From: an uncultured Prevotellaceae bacterium
GTDB taxonomy: Bacteria > Bacteroidota > Bacteroidia > Bacteroidales > Bacteroidaceae
Assembly: GCA_947303695.1 (NCBI GenBank)
Contig: CAMYYX010000082.1
Coordinates: forward strand, 1-7,559
DNA length: 7,559 nucleotides
Direction of reading: 5' to 3'
Position 1 is the first letter of the stretch, and each line of letters begins with the position of its first letter. Under the pieces are notes generated by a model. The model was not told the DNA's origin, searched no databases, and worked only from the letters and a program-made list of their open reading frames with translations. Of this stretch, positions 1 to 6,245 are shown in pieces. Made by a program: the position numbers and the translations under genes.

Positions 1-61
1 TAAAGTGTATAGTTTATAGTGTATAGTTTATAGTCAGTTGAGAAAGTGTATAGTTGAAAGT
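1..61. repeat. Left A/T-rich repeat tract flanking the four-helix-bundle gene
   Basis: The tract is built from short degenerate units. AGTGTATAGTT occurs three times, at 4-14, 18-28 and 45-55, and AGTTTATAG at 11-19 and 25-33. The word AGTTTATAGTCAGTT (25-39) is present as an exact reverse complement at 490-504, on the other side of the four-helix-bundle gene. The repeat begins at or before the window edge, so its true outer boundary is unknown. It abuts the gene's stop codon at 62. Confidence 0.8.
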
Positions 62-448
62 TTATTGTTTGAAGTCTGTTGAATCTGTTGATGATTTATA
101 AGAGTTCTGCAGTCCTGACAGAAGCCTTGCTTCTTCTTTTATCAGTTCATCCATGCTCATACGGTCTTCAGATGTAATATAGCCCAACTCTTCTGCTATT
201 TCAATCTGAGAAGAGACCTCCATCAATGAGCCAAAAGCCATCTCAATAAAATGAGCTTTGTCTTTGACGGAATAACGATTAACCCCCTCAGCAATGTTTG
301 ATGTGATAGACACAGACGCACGTCTAAGCTGATCACACATAGCATAGCGTTCTTCTGCAGGAAATTTCTTCAAAAGTTTATAAGTTCTCTTTATTATATC
401 CTTTGCCTTCTGATATGCGACCAAATTCCGATACCCAAAAACTTCCAT
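62..448 (-). CDS. Four-helix-bundle protein, S23/IVP (23S rRNA intervening-sequence protein) family
   Basis: A 128-residue, probably cytosolic, all-helical protein. The family pattern is clear: an N-terminal YRNLVAYQKA segment (residues 6-15), FPAEERYAMCDQLRRAS (29-45), SITSNIAEG (47-55), a helix with FIEMAFGSLMEVSSQIEIA (67-85), then the LGYI turn (88-91) and a last helix to about residue 115. Family members are known from intervening sequences in 23S rRNA genes of Leptospira and Coxiella, as stand-alone genes in Bacteroidetes, and as the related Avd accessory protein of diversity-generating retroelements. The family's biochemical role is mostly unsettled; nucleic-acid binding is an inference. 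The last residues (SSTDSTDFKQ) are polar and encoded by repeat-like DNA. The gene lies between inverted repeat tracts and is more A/T-rich than the upstream kinase gene. No reverse transcriptase or rRNA is nearby, so neither a DGR nor an rRNA insertion is supported here. Confidence 0.9.
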   Translation of the reverse strand: MEVFGYRNLVAYQKAKDIIKRTYKLLKKFPAEERYAMCDQLRRASVSITSNIAEGVNRYSVKDKAHFIEMAFGSLMEVSSQIEIAEELGYITSEDRMSMDELIKEEARLLSGLQNSYKSSTDSTDFKQ

Positions 449-526
449 ACTATTTAATTCTTTAAACTCTTTATTCTTTAAACTTTTTAAACTGACTATA
501 AACTTTAAACTATCAACTATGAACTA
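449..526. repeat. Right A/T-rich repeat tract flanking the four-helix-bundle gene
   Basis: The tract fills the whole gap between the four-helix-bundle start and the kinase stop. TTTAAACT occurs four times, at 461-468, 477-484, 486-493 and 504-511. A 12-base unit ATTCTTTAAACT is tandem with 16-bp spacing (457-468 and 473-484). AACTGACTATAAACT at 490-504 is the exact reverse complement of 25-39 in the left tract. The four-helix-bundle gene's own promoter, if it has one, must lie here or upstream; I see no convincing TAnnTTTG box in it. Confidence 0.8.
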
Positions 527-1975
527 TTATTCAATTACCTGTGTGATATTCTGTTCGCGATGGTAGAGGATGACTTTCACACCGAACTTACGGTGGAGAT
601 GCTGTGCCATGCATTGTGCACAATAGACGCTGCGGTGCTGGCCACCTGTACATCCGAACGAAATCATGAGGCTGGTGAAGTCGCGCTCGATGAATCGTTT
701 GGCATGGAAGTCGACCAACGGATAGATGTGCTCGAGGAAACTGAGTATCTCGCCGTCTTTCTCGAGGAAGTCAATCACCGGTTGGTCAAGTCCCGTCATG
801 TTCTGGTATTCGCCGTAACGGCCTGGATTGTTGGTGCCTCGGCAGTCGAACACATAGCCGCCTCCGTTACCGCTCTCGTCCTGCGGAACTCCGTTTTTGA
901 AAGCGAAGCTGAAGACTTTAACCACAAGTGCAGGTTTGGGGTTGACTGCAGGATTGAATGAGCGTGAATAGTGGTCCTGAACCAGCATCTCGGCCACTTC
1001 CTTGAGATACGGGTATTCGTTGACGACACCTTTCCGGATGAGCCATTCGAGGTTCTTCATGGCGAGAGGAATGCTCTTGATGAAATATTGTTTCTTCTCC
1101 CACAAACCGCGATAGCCGTAAGCGCCGAGTACCTGAAGGGTGCGGAAGAGGACGAACTTGCGCAGGTGGCGTGTGAACTCCTCGCGTGAGATGGTCTTGT
1201 ATTGCAGCAAGGAGGTGAGGTAGGTGTCGACCAACTCTTCTCGCAACGAATCGGGATAGTTGGCAGACGACTGCCACAGGAACGATGCCACATCGTAGTA
1301 GATGGGGCCACGACGGCCTCCCTGATAGTCGATATAGCGTGGATTGCCGTCCTTTATCATCACGTTGCGCGACTGGAAATCGCGGTAGAGGAAGTTGTTG
1401 ACGCAGTCGGACATGATGTCGACGGTGAACTTCTGGAAGTCTTCCTGCAACTTCACTTCGTTGAACTCGATGCCTGTGAGCTTGAGGAAGCAGTATTTGA
1501 AGTAGTTGAGGTCGAACATGATGGACATCTCGTCCATGGACGAAACGGGATAGCATTGCTGGAACACATATCCGCTGGCTCCCTTGAACTGGAAGTCGGG
1601 CAATTGTGCCATCACCTTGTGCAACATGGACTTGGCTGCGGTGTTGTACTCACCGTTCTCGTTGCGATTGGCCTTGAGATAATCCTGCAGGGTAACCGTT
1701 CCGAGGTTCTCCTGAAGATAGCATGAGTTGTCCTCGCTGATGGCATAGACATCGGGTACGGGCAGTCCCTTCTCAGCAAATATCTTCGAGAGCTTATAGA
1801 AAGCCAGATTCTCACCAGGCGACTTGCTGGTGACTCCATACATGGTGCTGCCATCCTCGCCGGTGATGATGTAGTACTTGCGACTACTGCCTCCACCTCC
1901 GAACATGTGTTCAATCTTAGCGGGTAACTTACCTGTCGTTTGCTTATATAACTGACTTAGTCTTTCCTCTTCCAT
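527..1975 (-). CDS. AmgK-like amino-sugar kinase fused to a RapZ C-terminal domain
   Basis: A 482-residue cytosolic two-domain protein. Residues ~1-335 have the aminoglycoside/choline-kinase fold: a glycine-rich GGGGSSRKYY loop (26-35), GLPVPDVYA (70-78), YLQENLG (86-92), the Brenner-type catalytic loop YRDFQSRN (197-204, with D199 and N204) and the metal-binding YIDYQ (214-218) followed by GPIYYDVASFL. This resembles AmgK, which phosphorylates N-acetylmuramate/N-acetylglucosamine at the anomeric position; the usual histidine of HxD is tyrosine here. Residues ~352-475 match the RapZ C-terminal domain: FAFKNGVP, VFDCRGTNNPG, TGLDQPV and the hallmark GCTGGQHRS (441-449). In E. coli that domain senses glucosamine-6-phosphate and binds GlmY/GlmZ RNA; RapZ's own N-terminal Walker ATPase is absent. 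The ATG is the only possible start, since an in-frame stop lies 15 bases upstream. It overlaps the permease gene by 19 bp, suggesting translational coupling. The substrate is inferred, not shown. Confidence 0.9.
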   Translation of the reverse strand: MEEERLSQLYKQTTGKLPAKIEHMFGGGGSSRKYYIITGEDGSTMYGVTSKSPGENLAFYKLSKIFAEKGLPVPDVYAISEDNSCYLQENLGTVTLQDYLKANRNENGEYNTAAKSMLHKVMAQLPDFQFKGASGYVFQQCYPVSSMDEMSIMFDLNYFKYCFLKLTGIEFNEVKLQEDFQKFTVDIMSDCVNNFLYRDFQSRNVMIKDGNPRYIDYQGGRRGPIYYDVASFLWQSSANYPDSLREELVDTYLTSLLQYKTISREEFTRHLRKFVLFRTLQVLGAYGYRGLWEKKQYFIKSIPLAMKNLEWLIRKGVVNEYPYLKEVAEMLVQDHYSRSFNPAVNPKPALVVKVFSFAFKNGVPQDESGNGGGYVFDCRGTNNPGRYGEYQNMTGLDQPVIDFLEKDGEILSFLEHIYPLVDFHAKRFIERDFTSLMISFGCTGGQHRSVYCAQCMAQHLHRKFGVKVILYHREQNITQVIE

Positions 1976-3156
1976 ATGGACATCACTTTAGATTTTATTG
2001 CGATTACATTGAATATTGACACGATGATAAACAGTACACCACCTGTAAGAACTGCCGGCAAGACGGATGGTTTCTCGAAATCGGGGAAGAACGATTCGAA
2101 CATCTCAAGATAGACATTACGGACAGCCATCATGATGACGAACGCAATGACCAATACCAACAGATTCAAGCCGATGGTGAGCAATTGGTAAGGCATCGAC
2201 ACACGAGAGGGACTGTAGCCGATGAGCAACAGGTTCTCGAGTTTCGTGCTGTTCTTCTCGACAAGCAGATAGACGCTGAGCATCAGGATGTAGAATGCCA
2301 AGATGCTGATGACAAGTCCAACAGCCATGACGATGGCTACGATGATGCGCAAGATGAATGTCTGCTTGCTAGCATCGAGCTTGTCCTGATCGGTCTCATA
2401 GAGATTGTCCTGCAGATAGGTGGTGATGCGTTCGTCGGTAGGATTGTTCACCTCAATGATGAGACGAGTAGGTGTCTTGGTCTTTGTCCCCGCATAGTAT
2501 TCATTGGCCCAATCCATGAAGTTCTGTGGTACCAGAATGGTGTTCAGACGACTGCTGAATCCGACAATGGTTCCTTCGTATTCGTCGCGAGAACCACCTC
2601 CGGAGAGTTCGATGTTCAGACGGATGGCTCCCAAAATACCTTCGGACAACTTCGGCATGTTACGACTCTGTGCATAGCCGAAATTATAGAGGTCGAGATA
2701 ATTGCGTGGAAGGATGATAGGCACTTCACGACTGCCCTGCTCGTAATGCCAGTCGTTTGTCTTGACATCGACAAACTCATCGGGCACGGATTCGAAGAAC
2801 ATCTCTGTGGAGAAGCTTGTCGTCGCGTCCAAACGGAAGGTGGCCTTCACATCGTAAGCTGACGAGGTGAACATGCCAAGACGCTCAACAAACTCCTGAC
2901 TCTCCAGGTCCTGAATCTCGGGTCGTGTGAATGAGCTGGACTTTCCCGTAATGGTAGTCATCGAACTGATTTTCTTATTGACAATCAGGTAATCGGCTTT
3001 CATGAAACTATCTTCTGTTTCATAGATGGCCTGTGTATCCGTATAGAACTGGATGCCCAGCATGATGATGGTCATACCCACCAAATTAGCAAAGAAGAAT
3101 CCCACAAACTGGGGGATGCTGATGTGCTGTCTCAATAACTTCCAAACCAGATTCAT
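1957..3156 (-). CDS. ABC transporter permease, FtsX/MacB-like topology
   Basis: A 399-residue inner-membrane protein. It has one N-terminal membrane helix (~16-36), a large extracytoplasmic domain (~37-267) and three C-terminal helices (~268-297, 325-346, 366-386). This one-plus-three layout with a big periplasmic loop is that of type VII ABC permeases (MacB, LolC/E, FtsX). The cytoplasmic stretch after TM2, EKNSTKLENLLLIGYSPSRV (300-319), fits the coupling segment of FtsX-like domains, where a LxxLGxs pattern contacts the ATPase. Family members use ATP mechanically to move lipoproteins or peptides, or to activate periplasmic cell-wall enzymes, rather than carrying small solutes across the membrane. 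The partner ATPase gene lies 68 bp upstream and the kinase-RapZ gene overlaps the 3' end. The periplasmic domain is not one I recognise, so the substrate is unknown. Confidence 0.85.
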   Translation of the reverse strand: MNLVWKLLRQHISIPQFVGFFFANLVGMTIIMLGIQFYTDTQAIYETEDSFMKADYLIVNKKISSMTTITGKSSSFTRPEIQDLESQEFVERLGMFTSSAYDVKATFRLDATTSFSTEMFFESVPDEFVDVKTNDWHYEQGSREVPIILPRNYLDLYNFGYAQSRNMPKLSEGILGAIRLNIELSGGGSRDEYEGTIVGFSSRLNTILVPQNFMDWANEYYAGTKTKTPTRLIIEVNNPTDERITTYLQDNLYETDQDKLDASKQTFILRIIVAIVMAVGLVISILAFYILMLSVYLLVEKNSTKLENLLLIGYSPSRVSMPYQLLTIGLNLLVLVIAFVIMMAVRNVYLEMFESFFPDFEKPSVLPAVLTGGVLFIIVSIFNVIAIKSKVMSIWKRKD

Positions 3157-3178
3157 CTTTATTTCATTTAAGAAGTTA

Positions 3179-3210
3179 ACAAGCTCTGCTTGTGGAAGTT
3201 ATTATCTTCC
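3179..3210 (-). other. Two adjacent small hairpins in the ATPase-permease gap
   Basis: The 68-bp gap between the ATPase stop and the permease start can form two short stems on the transcribed strand: GGAAG/CTTCC (3206-3210 with 3194-3198, 7-base loop) and ACAAGC/GCTTGT (3188-3193 with 3179-3184, 3-base loop). No T-run follows directly, so this is not a typical intrinsic terminator. It could set relative expression of the two genes or protect a processed end. The role is inferred. Confidence 0.4.
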
Positions 3211-3224
3211 TTTTTAACTCCCTA

Positions 3225-3869
3225 TTATAATTTTAAAATTTTATCGTAGTTCAACTCAATATGTTTACCTATACTCGTGATGATGACACCTGCCCCCTGA
3301 CGATGTGCCTCGTGAGTGAGGATATCACCAACAATACGGCTGTTGGTATCGTCGAGGTGACTGATGGGCTCATCGACAAAGATGAAATCGAAGGGCTGGC
3401 AGAGCGCACGAATGAGTGCCACACGCTGTTGCTGTCCGAACGACATTCGCCCAATCTTCGCATGTTTCCTGTCGGCGATTCCCAACATGTCGAACCACTC
3501 ATCAATCTGCTGTGACGACTGATGACTGGTCAGTTTGTTCTTGATGGCGACATTCTCTATCGCAGTCAGTTCGGGGAACAGACGAAGTTCCTGCCAAAGG
3601 AGCGACAACGACGTCTGACGGATACGCACCCACTGGCGAGTAGAGAACTTAGCGATGTCGTCTCCGTCGAACAGGATCTGTCCCTCGTAGTCTTTCCGAT
3701 AGCCAAAGATATAGCTACAAAGCGAAGACTTACCTGTACCCGAATTGGCTTCCACAAGATAGGTCTTTCCCTTCTCGAACGCCAACTCCTGATTCCACAC
3801 CTCGCTCCGCAAGTCAGCAACCTGTGCAAAGACCTTTGGCAGTGTGTGTTTCAATATGATTGATTCCAT
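3225..3869 (-). CDS. ABC transporter ATP-binding protein with non-canonical motifs
   Basis: A 214-residue single nucleotide-binding domain, the usual size for LolD/FtsE/MacB-type ATPases. It has a Walker A-like ANSGTGKSS (41-49, catalytic K47), a Q-loop glutamine (Q93 in LLWQELRLFPELT), a signature MSFGQQQR (142-149) in place of LSGGQxQR, Walker B DFIFVDEP (161-168, with E167) and a D-loop SHLD (170-173). At the expected H-loop site the usual T-H-D reads T-S-I (198-200), so the switch histidine appears to be serine. Walker A also begins with Ala instead of Gly. It should dimerise on the cytoplasmic face and drive the permease encoded just downstream. It starts 28 bp after the DUF4836 gene, consistent with one transcript. 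Cargo cannot be deduced. ABC membership is certain; whether hydrolysis is fully normal is open. Confidence 0.9.
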   Translation of the reverse strand: MESIILKHTLPKVFAQVADLRSEVWNQELAFEKGKTYLVEANSGTGKSSLCSYIFGYRKDYEGQILFDGDDIAKFSTRQWVRIRQTSLSLLWQELRLFPELTAIENVAIKNKLTSHQSSQQIDEWFDMLGIADRKHAKIGRMSFGQQQRVALIRALCQPFDFIFVDEPISHLDDTNSRIVGDILTHEAHRQGAGVIITSIGKHIELNYDKILKL

Positions 3870-3897
3870 TAAATTCTACCAACTATCAAATTGTCAA

Positions 3898-5322
3898 CTA
3901 ATTCAGTCCTTGCCAAAGAATCTCAGGGAAGGAAGCAATATCGACTTTGAGTATCACTTCACCAGGTTTCGTGGACTTCACGATAACGTTCTTGGCAGCT
4001 ATATTCTCTGAACTGATGTCGGCAAAGATATAAATCATCGCACCAGCCATATCGTCAGCACGCTTGTTCTGGCCCTGAACAGTAAGCGGATCGTAGGGAT
4101 GAATTCCGGTATATAACTGCTTGCCATCCAATGCCCAATGTAAATCAACATCATCGATCTTTAAATGATACTTGCCTGTACCTTCCAGCTTCATCGAGTA
4201 ACCGTATTTCTCGGCCGACTCCATCCATGAATCCACATCCTTCATAAAATCGCTGTTTCCAAGCTGAGCATATAGTCCGAAATCTTCTTGATCGGGCTTT
4301 GCACAAATCAACACATCACCATCGATGGCTTTGAGCATCTGCTCGGCATCAATCACAAATCCAATACCCAGCAACGTCTCTTTAATCTTTGGTACACGTT
4401 TCAACATGTTGACCAACTTATCACCATTAGCACCCATACATGCCCATAGCTTTGTGTCACGAGGAATCTTGTTGACATATTCACCCGTCATCGGTTTGAA
4501 ACTGGCAAAACATTCGTCGAGCTCAGCCTGTGCTTTCTCGTTGGTGCTGAACAACAGACTTTGGATATCGACACCACCCTCACGAAGATTCAGTCCGGCA
4601 ACCACATCATAATCAGCAGGTTTCTCACCCTTTGGCAGCAGTTCCTTCAAGAAATCGGCATTCATATATCCTTCAACACCTAAATTGAAATATACCTGAA
4701 GGTCTTCGAAGGTCTGTTCACGTAACTTGGTGAACTGAGGCGTGGTGACGAACGAATCGTCAGCATCCTGACGCATCATAGACATCATCATCTGACTGAG
4801 GTCTTTCGTGGATTCCATTCTGGAGAACACAATCAAAAGCGTGTTGTCGTTATAGACCAAACGGGCACTTCCGTCTGCCAGATTTGACCACTGATATCCA
4901 TCGGATTTCTTCACCTTGGAACAAACTTCCAGCTTCACCAGTGTGCCCATCAGTTCGTCGAACAACGACACATCCTCCACCTTCATCGTGAGGCCGAACA
5001 ACTTGTCATTCGCAGCAAAAACATAGGCAGGACGAGTGAAATCTATACCTGAGAGTGAAGGGTCGGCAATGAGCGCATTCACCTTCGTTTCCACATCTGC
5101 ATTCATGGCGCTACTCATCTTGCTCAGCGCCAAACGCATGAGTGGAGAACGTGCAACACCCGTCTTGTTCACAACATTGTCTAAACGTACAGCGGCAACA
5201 CCCTTTACGTCCTTAGGGATGACTGTCATGTAGTCCTCGTACTGATCGTTACTACAAGCGGCAACAACCATCATGAGCACGACGGCAAACAAACTGCTCA
5301 AATATCTTTTCATTGTCTTCAT
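3898..5322 (-). CDS. DUF4836-family lipoprotein
   Basis: A 474-residue secreted lipoprotein. It has a basic N-terminus (MKTMKRYL), a hydrophobic core and a lipobox VVAACS with the predicted lipidated Cys at 23, so it should be anchored in a membrane after signal peptidase II cleavage. The body begins with YMTVIPKDVKGVAAVRLDNV, a start typical of DUF4836 proteins of Bacteroidetes, and continues with alternating beta-rich segments to the C-terminal KVDIASFPEILWQGLN. No catalytic motif was seen and the family function is, to my knowledge, undescribed. ATG at 5320-5322 was taken as the start; the Met four codons later is nearly as good. The gene follows a promoter candidate and a 14-bp palindrome, and precedes the ABC ATPase by only 28 bp, so it may be a client or partner of that transporter (inference). 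Confidence 0.85.
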   Translation of the reverse strand: MKTMKRYLSSLFAVVLMMVVAACSNDQYEDYMTVIPKDVKGVAAVRLDNVVNKTGVARSPLMRLALSKMSSAMNADVETKVNALIADPSLSGIDFTRPAYVFAANDKLFGLTMKVEDVSLFDELMGTLVKLEVCSKVKKSDGYQWSNLADGSARLVYNDNTLLIVFSRMESTKDLSQMMMSMMRQDADDSFVTTPQFTKLREQTFEDLQVYFNLGVEGYMNADFLKELLPKGEKPADYDVVAGLNLREGGVDIQSLLFSTNEKAQAELDECFASFKPMTGEYVNKIPRDTKLWACMGANGDKLVNMLKRVPKIKETLLGIGFVIDAEQMLKAIDGDVLICAKPDQEDFGLYAQLGNSDFMKDVDSWMESAEKYGYSMKLEGTGKYHLKIDDVDLHWALDGKQLYTGIHPYDPLTVQGQNKRADDMAGAMIYIFADISSENIAAKNVIVKSTKPGEVILKVDIASFPEILWQGLN

Positions 5323-5370
5323 GTTTCTTACTATTATATTATACGATTAAACTTCTAAACTATTAGTTTG

Positions 5371-5378
5371 CAAAGATA
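5371..5378 (-). promoter_or_regulatory. Candidate -7 box for the DUF4836/ABC/kinase cluster
   Basis: On the minus strand this reads TATCTTTG, an exact match to the Bacteroidetes -7 consensus TAnnTTTG, followed by CA as often seen in this group. It lies about 48 bp upstream of the DUF4836 start codon. A clear -33 TTTG is not present at the expected 19-21 bp spacing; a palindrome occupies that area instead. Confidence 0.6.
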
Positions 5379-5390
5379 CAAAGAATTTTG

Positions 5391-5404
5391 ATACGAAGTC
5401 GTAT
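5391..5404. promoter_or_regulatory. 14-bp palindrome (possible operator) upstream of the DUF4836 promoter
   Basis: ATACGAAGTCGTAT has perfect 6-bp arms around a 2-bp centre. It sits 12 bp upstream of the candidate -7 box, overlapping where the -33 element would be, which is a good place for a regulator to bind. An alternative reading is a weak stem followed by T-runs on the plus strand (TTTTT, then TTTTTTT), but no plus-strand gene needs a terminator here. It is not followed by a T-run on the minus strand, so it is a poor mtgA terminator. Confidence 0.4.
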
Positions 5405-5425
5405 TTTTAAAGTTTTTTTACAAAA

Positions 5426-6115
5426 TTACTCTTTTGGGAAAGGTCCGACATTGCGCATTTGTCGGAGAATCTGTTTTTGGCGCTTATACATATAAGATGT
5501 CGGAGAACCGCTGTTACGTTTCAACGGATTAGGAAGTGATGCAGCAATCAAGGCACTTTGGTTGGCATTTAAGTCACACGCATGACATCCGAAATGTTCG
5601 AGAGCGACAGCTTCTGCTCCATAGATGCCATCACCCATCTCGATGGTATTGAGATAGACCTCCATGATACGGTGTTTCGACCAGAAGGTCTCTATAAGAA
5701 TCGTGAAATAGACCTCGAAGCCCTTACGTGTCCACGAAGACTCGGGCCACAGGAACACATTCTTGGCAGTCTGCTGGCTGATGGTACTACCTCCCCTCAA
5801 CCTACCCTTTTCTTCTTTTTCCTTCCAAGCTTTCTCGATGGCCTCGAAGTCGAAACCATTATGCTTGAAGAAGTTCTGGTCTTCGCTTGCCCACACCGCC
5901 TGAGGTAGCGTAGAATTGATGCTGTCAAGCGGTACCCATCGATGTGCCAGTTTGAGCGATTTTCCGTCCGTCAGTTGCTCACAGAGCCGTATCACCATCA
6001 ACGGAGAGATGGGAACGGCACAGAATCGGTAGACAATCGTCATACCGATGGTTGAGACAAAGAACACAATCACTATCCACATCAATATCTTCAGAATTCG
6101 CTTGACAGTTCTCAT
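5426..6115 (-). CDS. mtgA: Monofunctional biosynthetic peptidoglycan glycosyltransferase
   Basis: A 229-residue GT51 enzyme that polymerises lipid II into glycan strands on the outer face of the inner membrane. One N-terminal membrane anchor (~10-30) is followed by the family motifs in order: ASEDQNFFKHNGFD (76-89, catalytic E78), RGGSTISQQTAKNVFLW (107-123), RKGFEVYFTILIE (130-142, with the second acidic residue E134), then WSKHRIMEVYLNTIEMGDGIYGAEA (145-169) and ALIAASLPNPLKRN (188-201). There is no transpeptidase domain, and the length is typical of stand-alone MtgA. An in-frame TAG 12 bases upstream makes this ATG the only start. The upstream OmpA-like gene is insulated by a terminator, so mtgA needs its own promoter between 6116 and 6160, where I see no convincing box, or else readthrough. 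The 103-bp gap downstream suggests that the DUF4836 gene starts a new transcript. Confidence 0.95.
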   Translation of the reverse strand: MRTVKRILKILMWIVIVFFVSTIGMTIVYRFCAVPISPLMVIRLCEQLTDGKSLKLAHRWVPLDSINSTLPQAVWASEDQNFFKHNGFDFEAIEKAWKEKEEKGRLRGGSTISQQTAKNVFLWPESSWTRKGFEVYFTILIETFWSKHRIMEVYLNTIEMGDGIYGAEAVALEHFGCHACDLNANQSALIAASLPNPLKRNSGSPTSYMYKRQKQILRQMRNVGPFPKE

Positions 6116-6160
6116 GAATGGTAGCTATATGAAATTAAGAGTGTGAAACATCGTTTTCTT

Positions 6161-6194
6161 AAAAAAAGGATGCGTGACTCGTGTCACACATCCT
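6161..6194 (-). terminator. Intrinsic terminator of the OmpA-like lipoprotein gene
   Basis: On the minus strand the stem AGGATGTGTGAC (6183-6194) pairs with GTCACGCATCCT (6167-6178) across a 4-base loop and is followed directly by a T-run (6161-6166, plus the base of the stem). The only imperfect pair is U-G in the minus-strand RNA, but C-A if read on the plus strand, which supports a minus-strand function. It lies about 50 bp after the OmpA-like stop codon. Confidence 0.9.
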
Positions 6195-6245
6195 CCTTTT
6201 CCTGACAAATCACATCATTGTTGATGGTGTTGTCTTGATTTTGGC

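Noticed and set aside
1..530. Diversity-generating retroelement with the four-helix-bundle protein as Avd
   Set aside because: No reverse transcriptase, template repeat or variable repeat is present in the window; the tracts are short degenerate words, not TR/VR copies.
1..530. CRISPR-like array in the repeat tracts
   Set aside because: Units are about 8-16 bp, degenerate and nearly contiguous, with no regular unique spacers.
918..1726. Long open frames on both strands inside the kinase-RapZ gene (minus 918-1556, plus 1202-1726)
   Set aside because: They overlap clear kinase motifs in the real frame and give low-complexity Arg/His/Pro-rich or acidic products without known domains.
2185..2862. 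225-codon plus-strand open frame opposite the permease gene
   Set aside because: It lies wholly antisense to a well-supported membrane protein, has no recognisable domain, and its composition is that of a mirrored coding frame.
5382..5425. Intrinsic terminator for mtgA
   Set aside because: The stem at 5391-5404 lacks a following T-run on the minus strand, and CAAAA/TTTTG around the stop codon is too weak.
6116..6160. mtgA promoter
   Set aside because: No TAnnTTTG match better than chance was found in the short stretch after the terminator.
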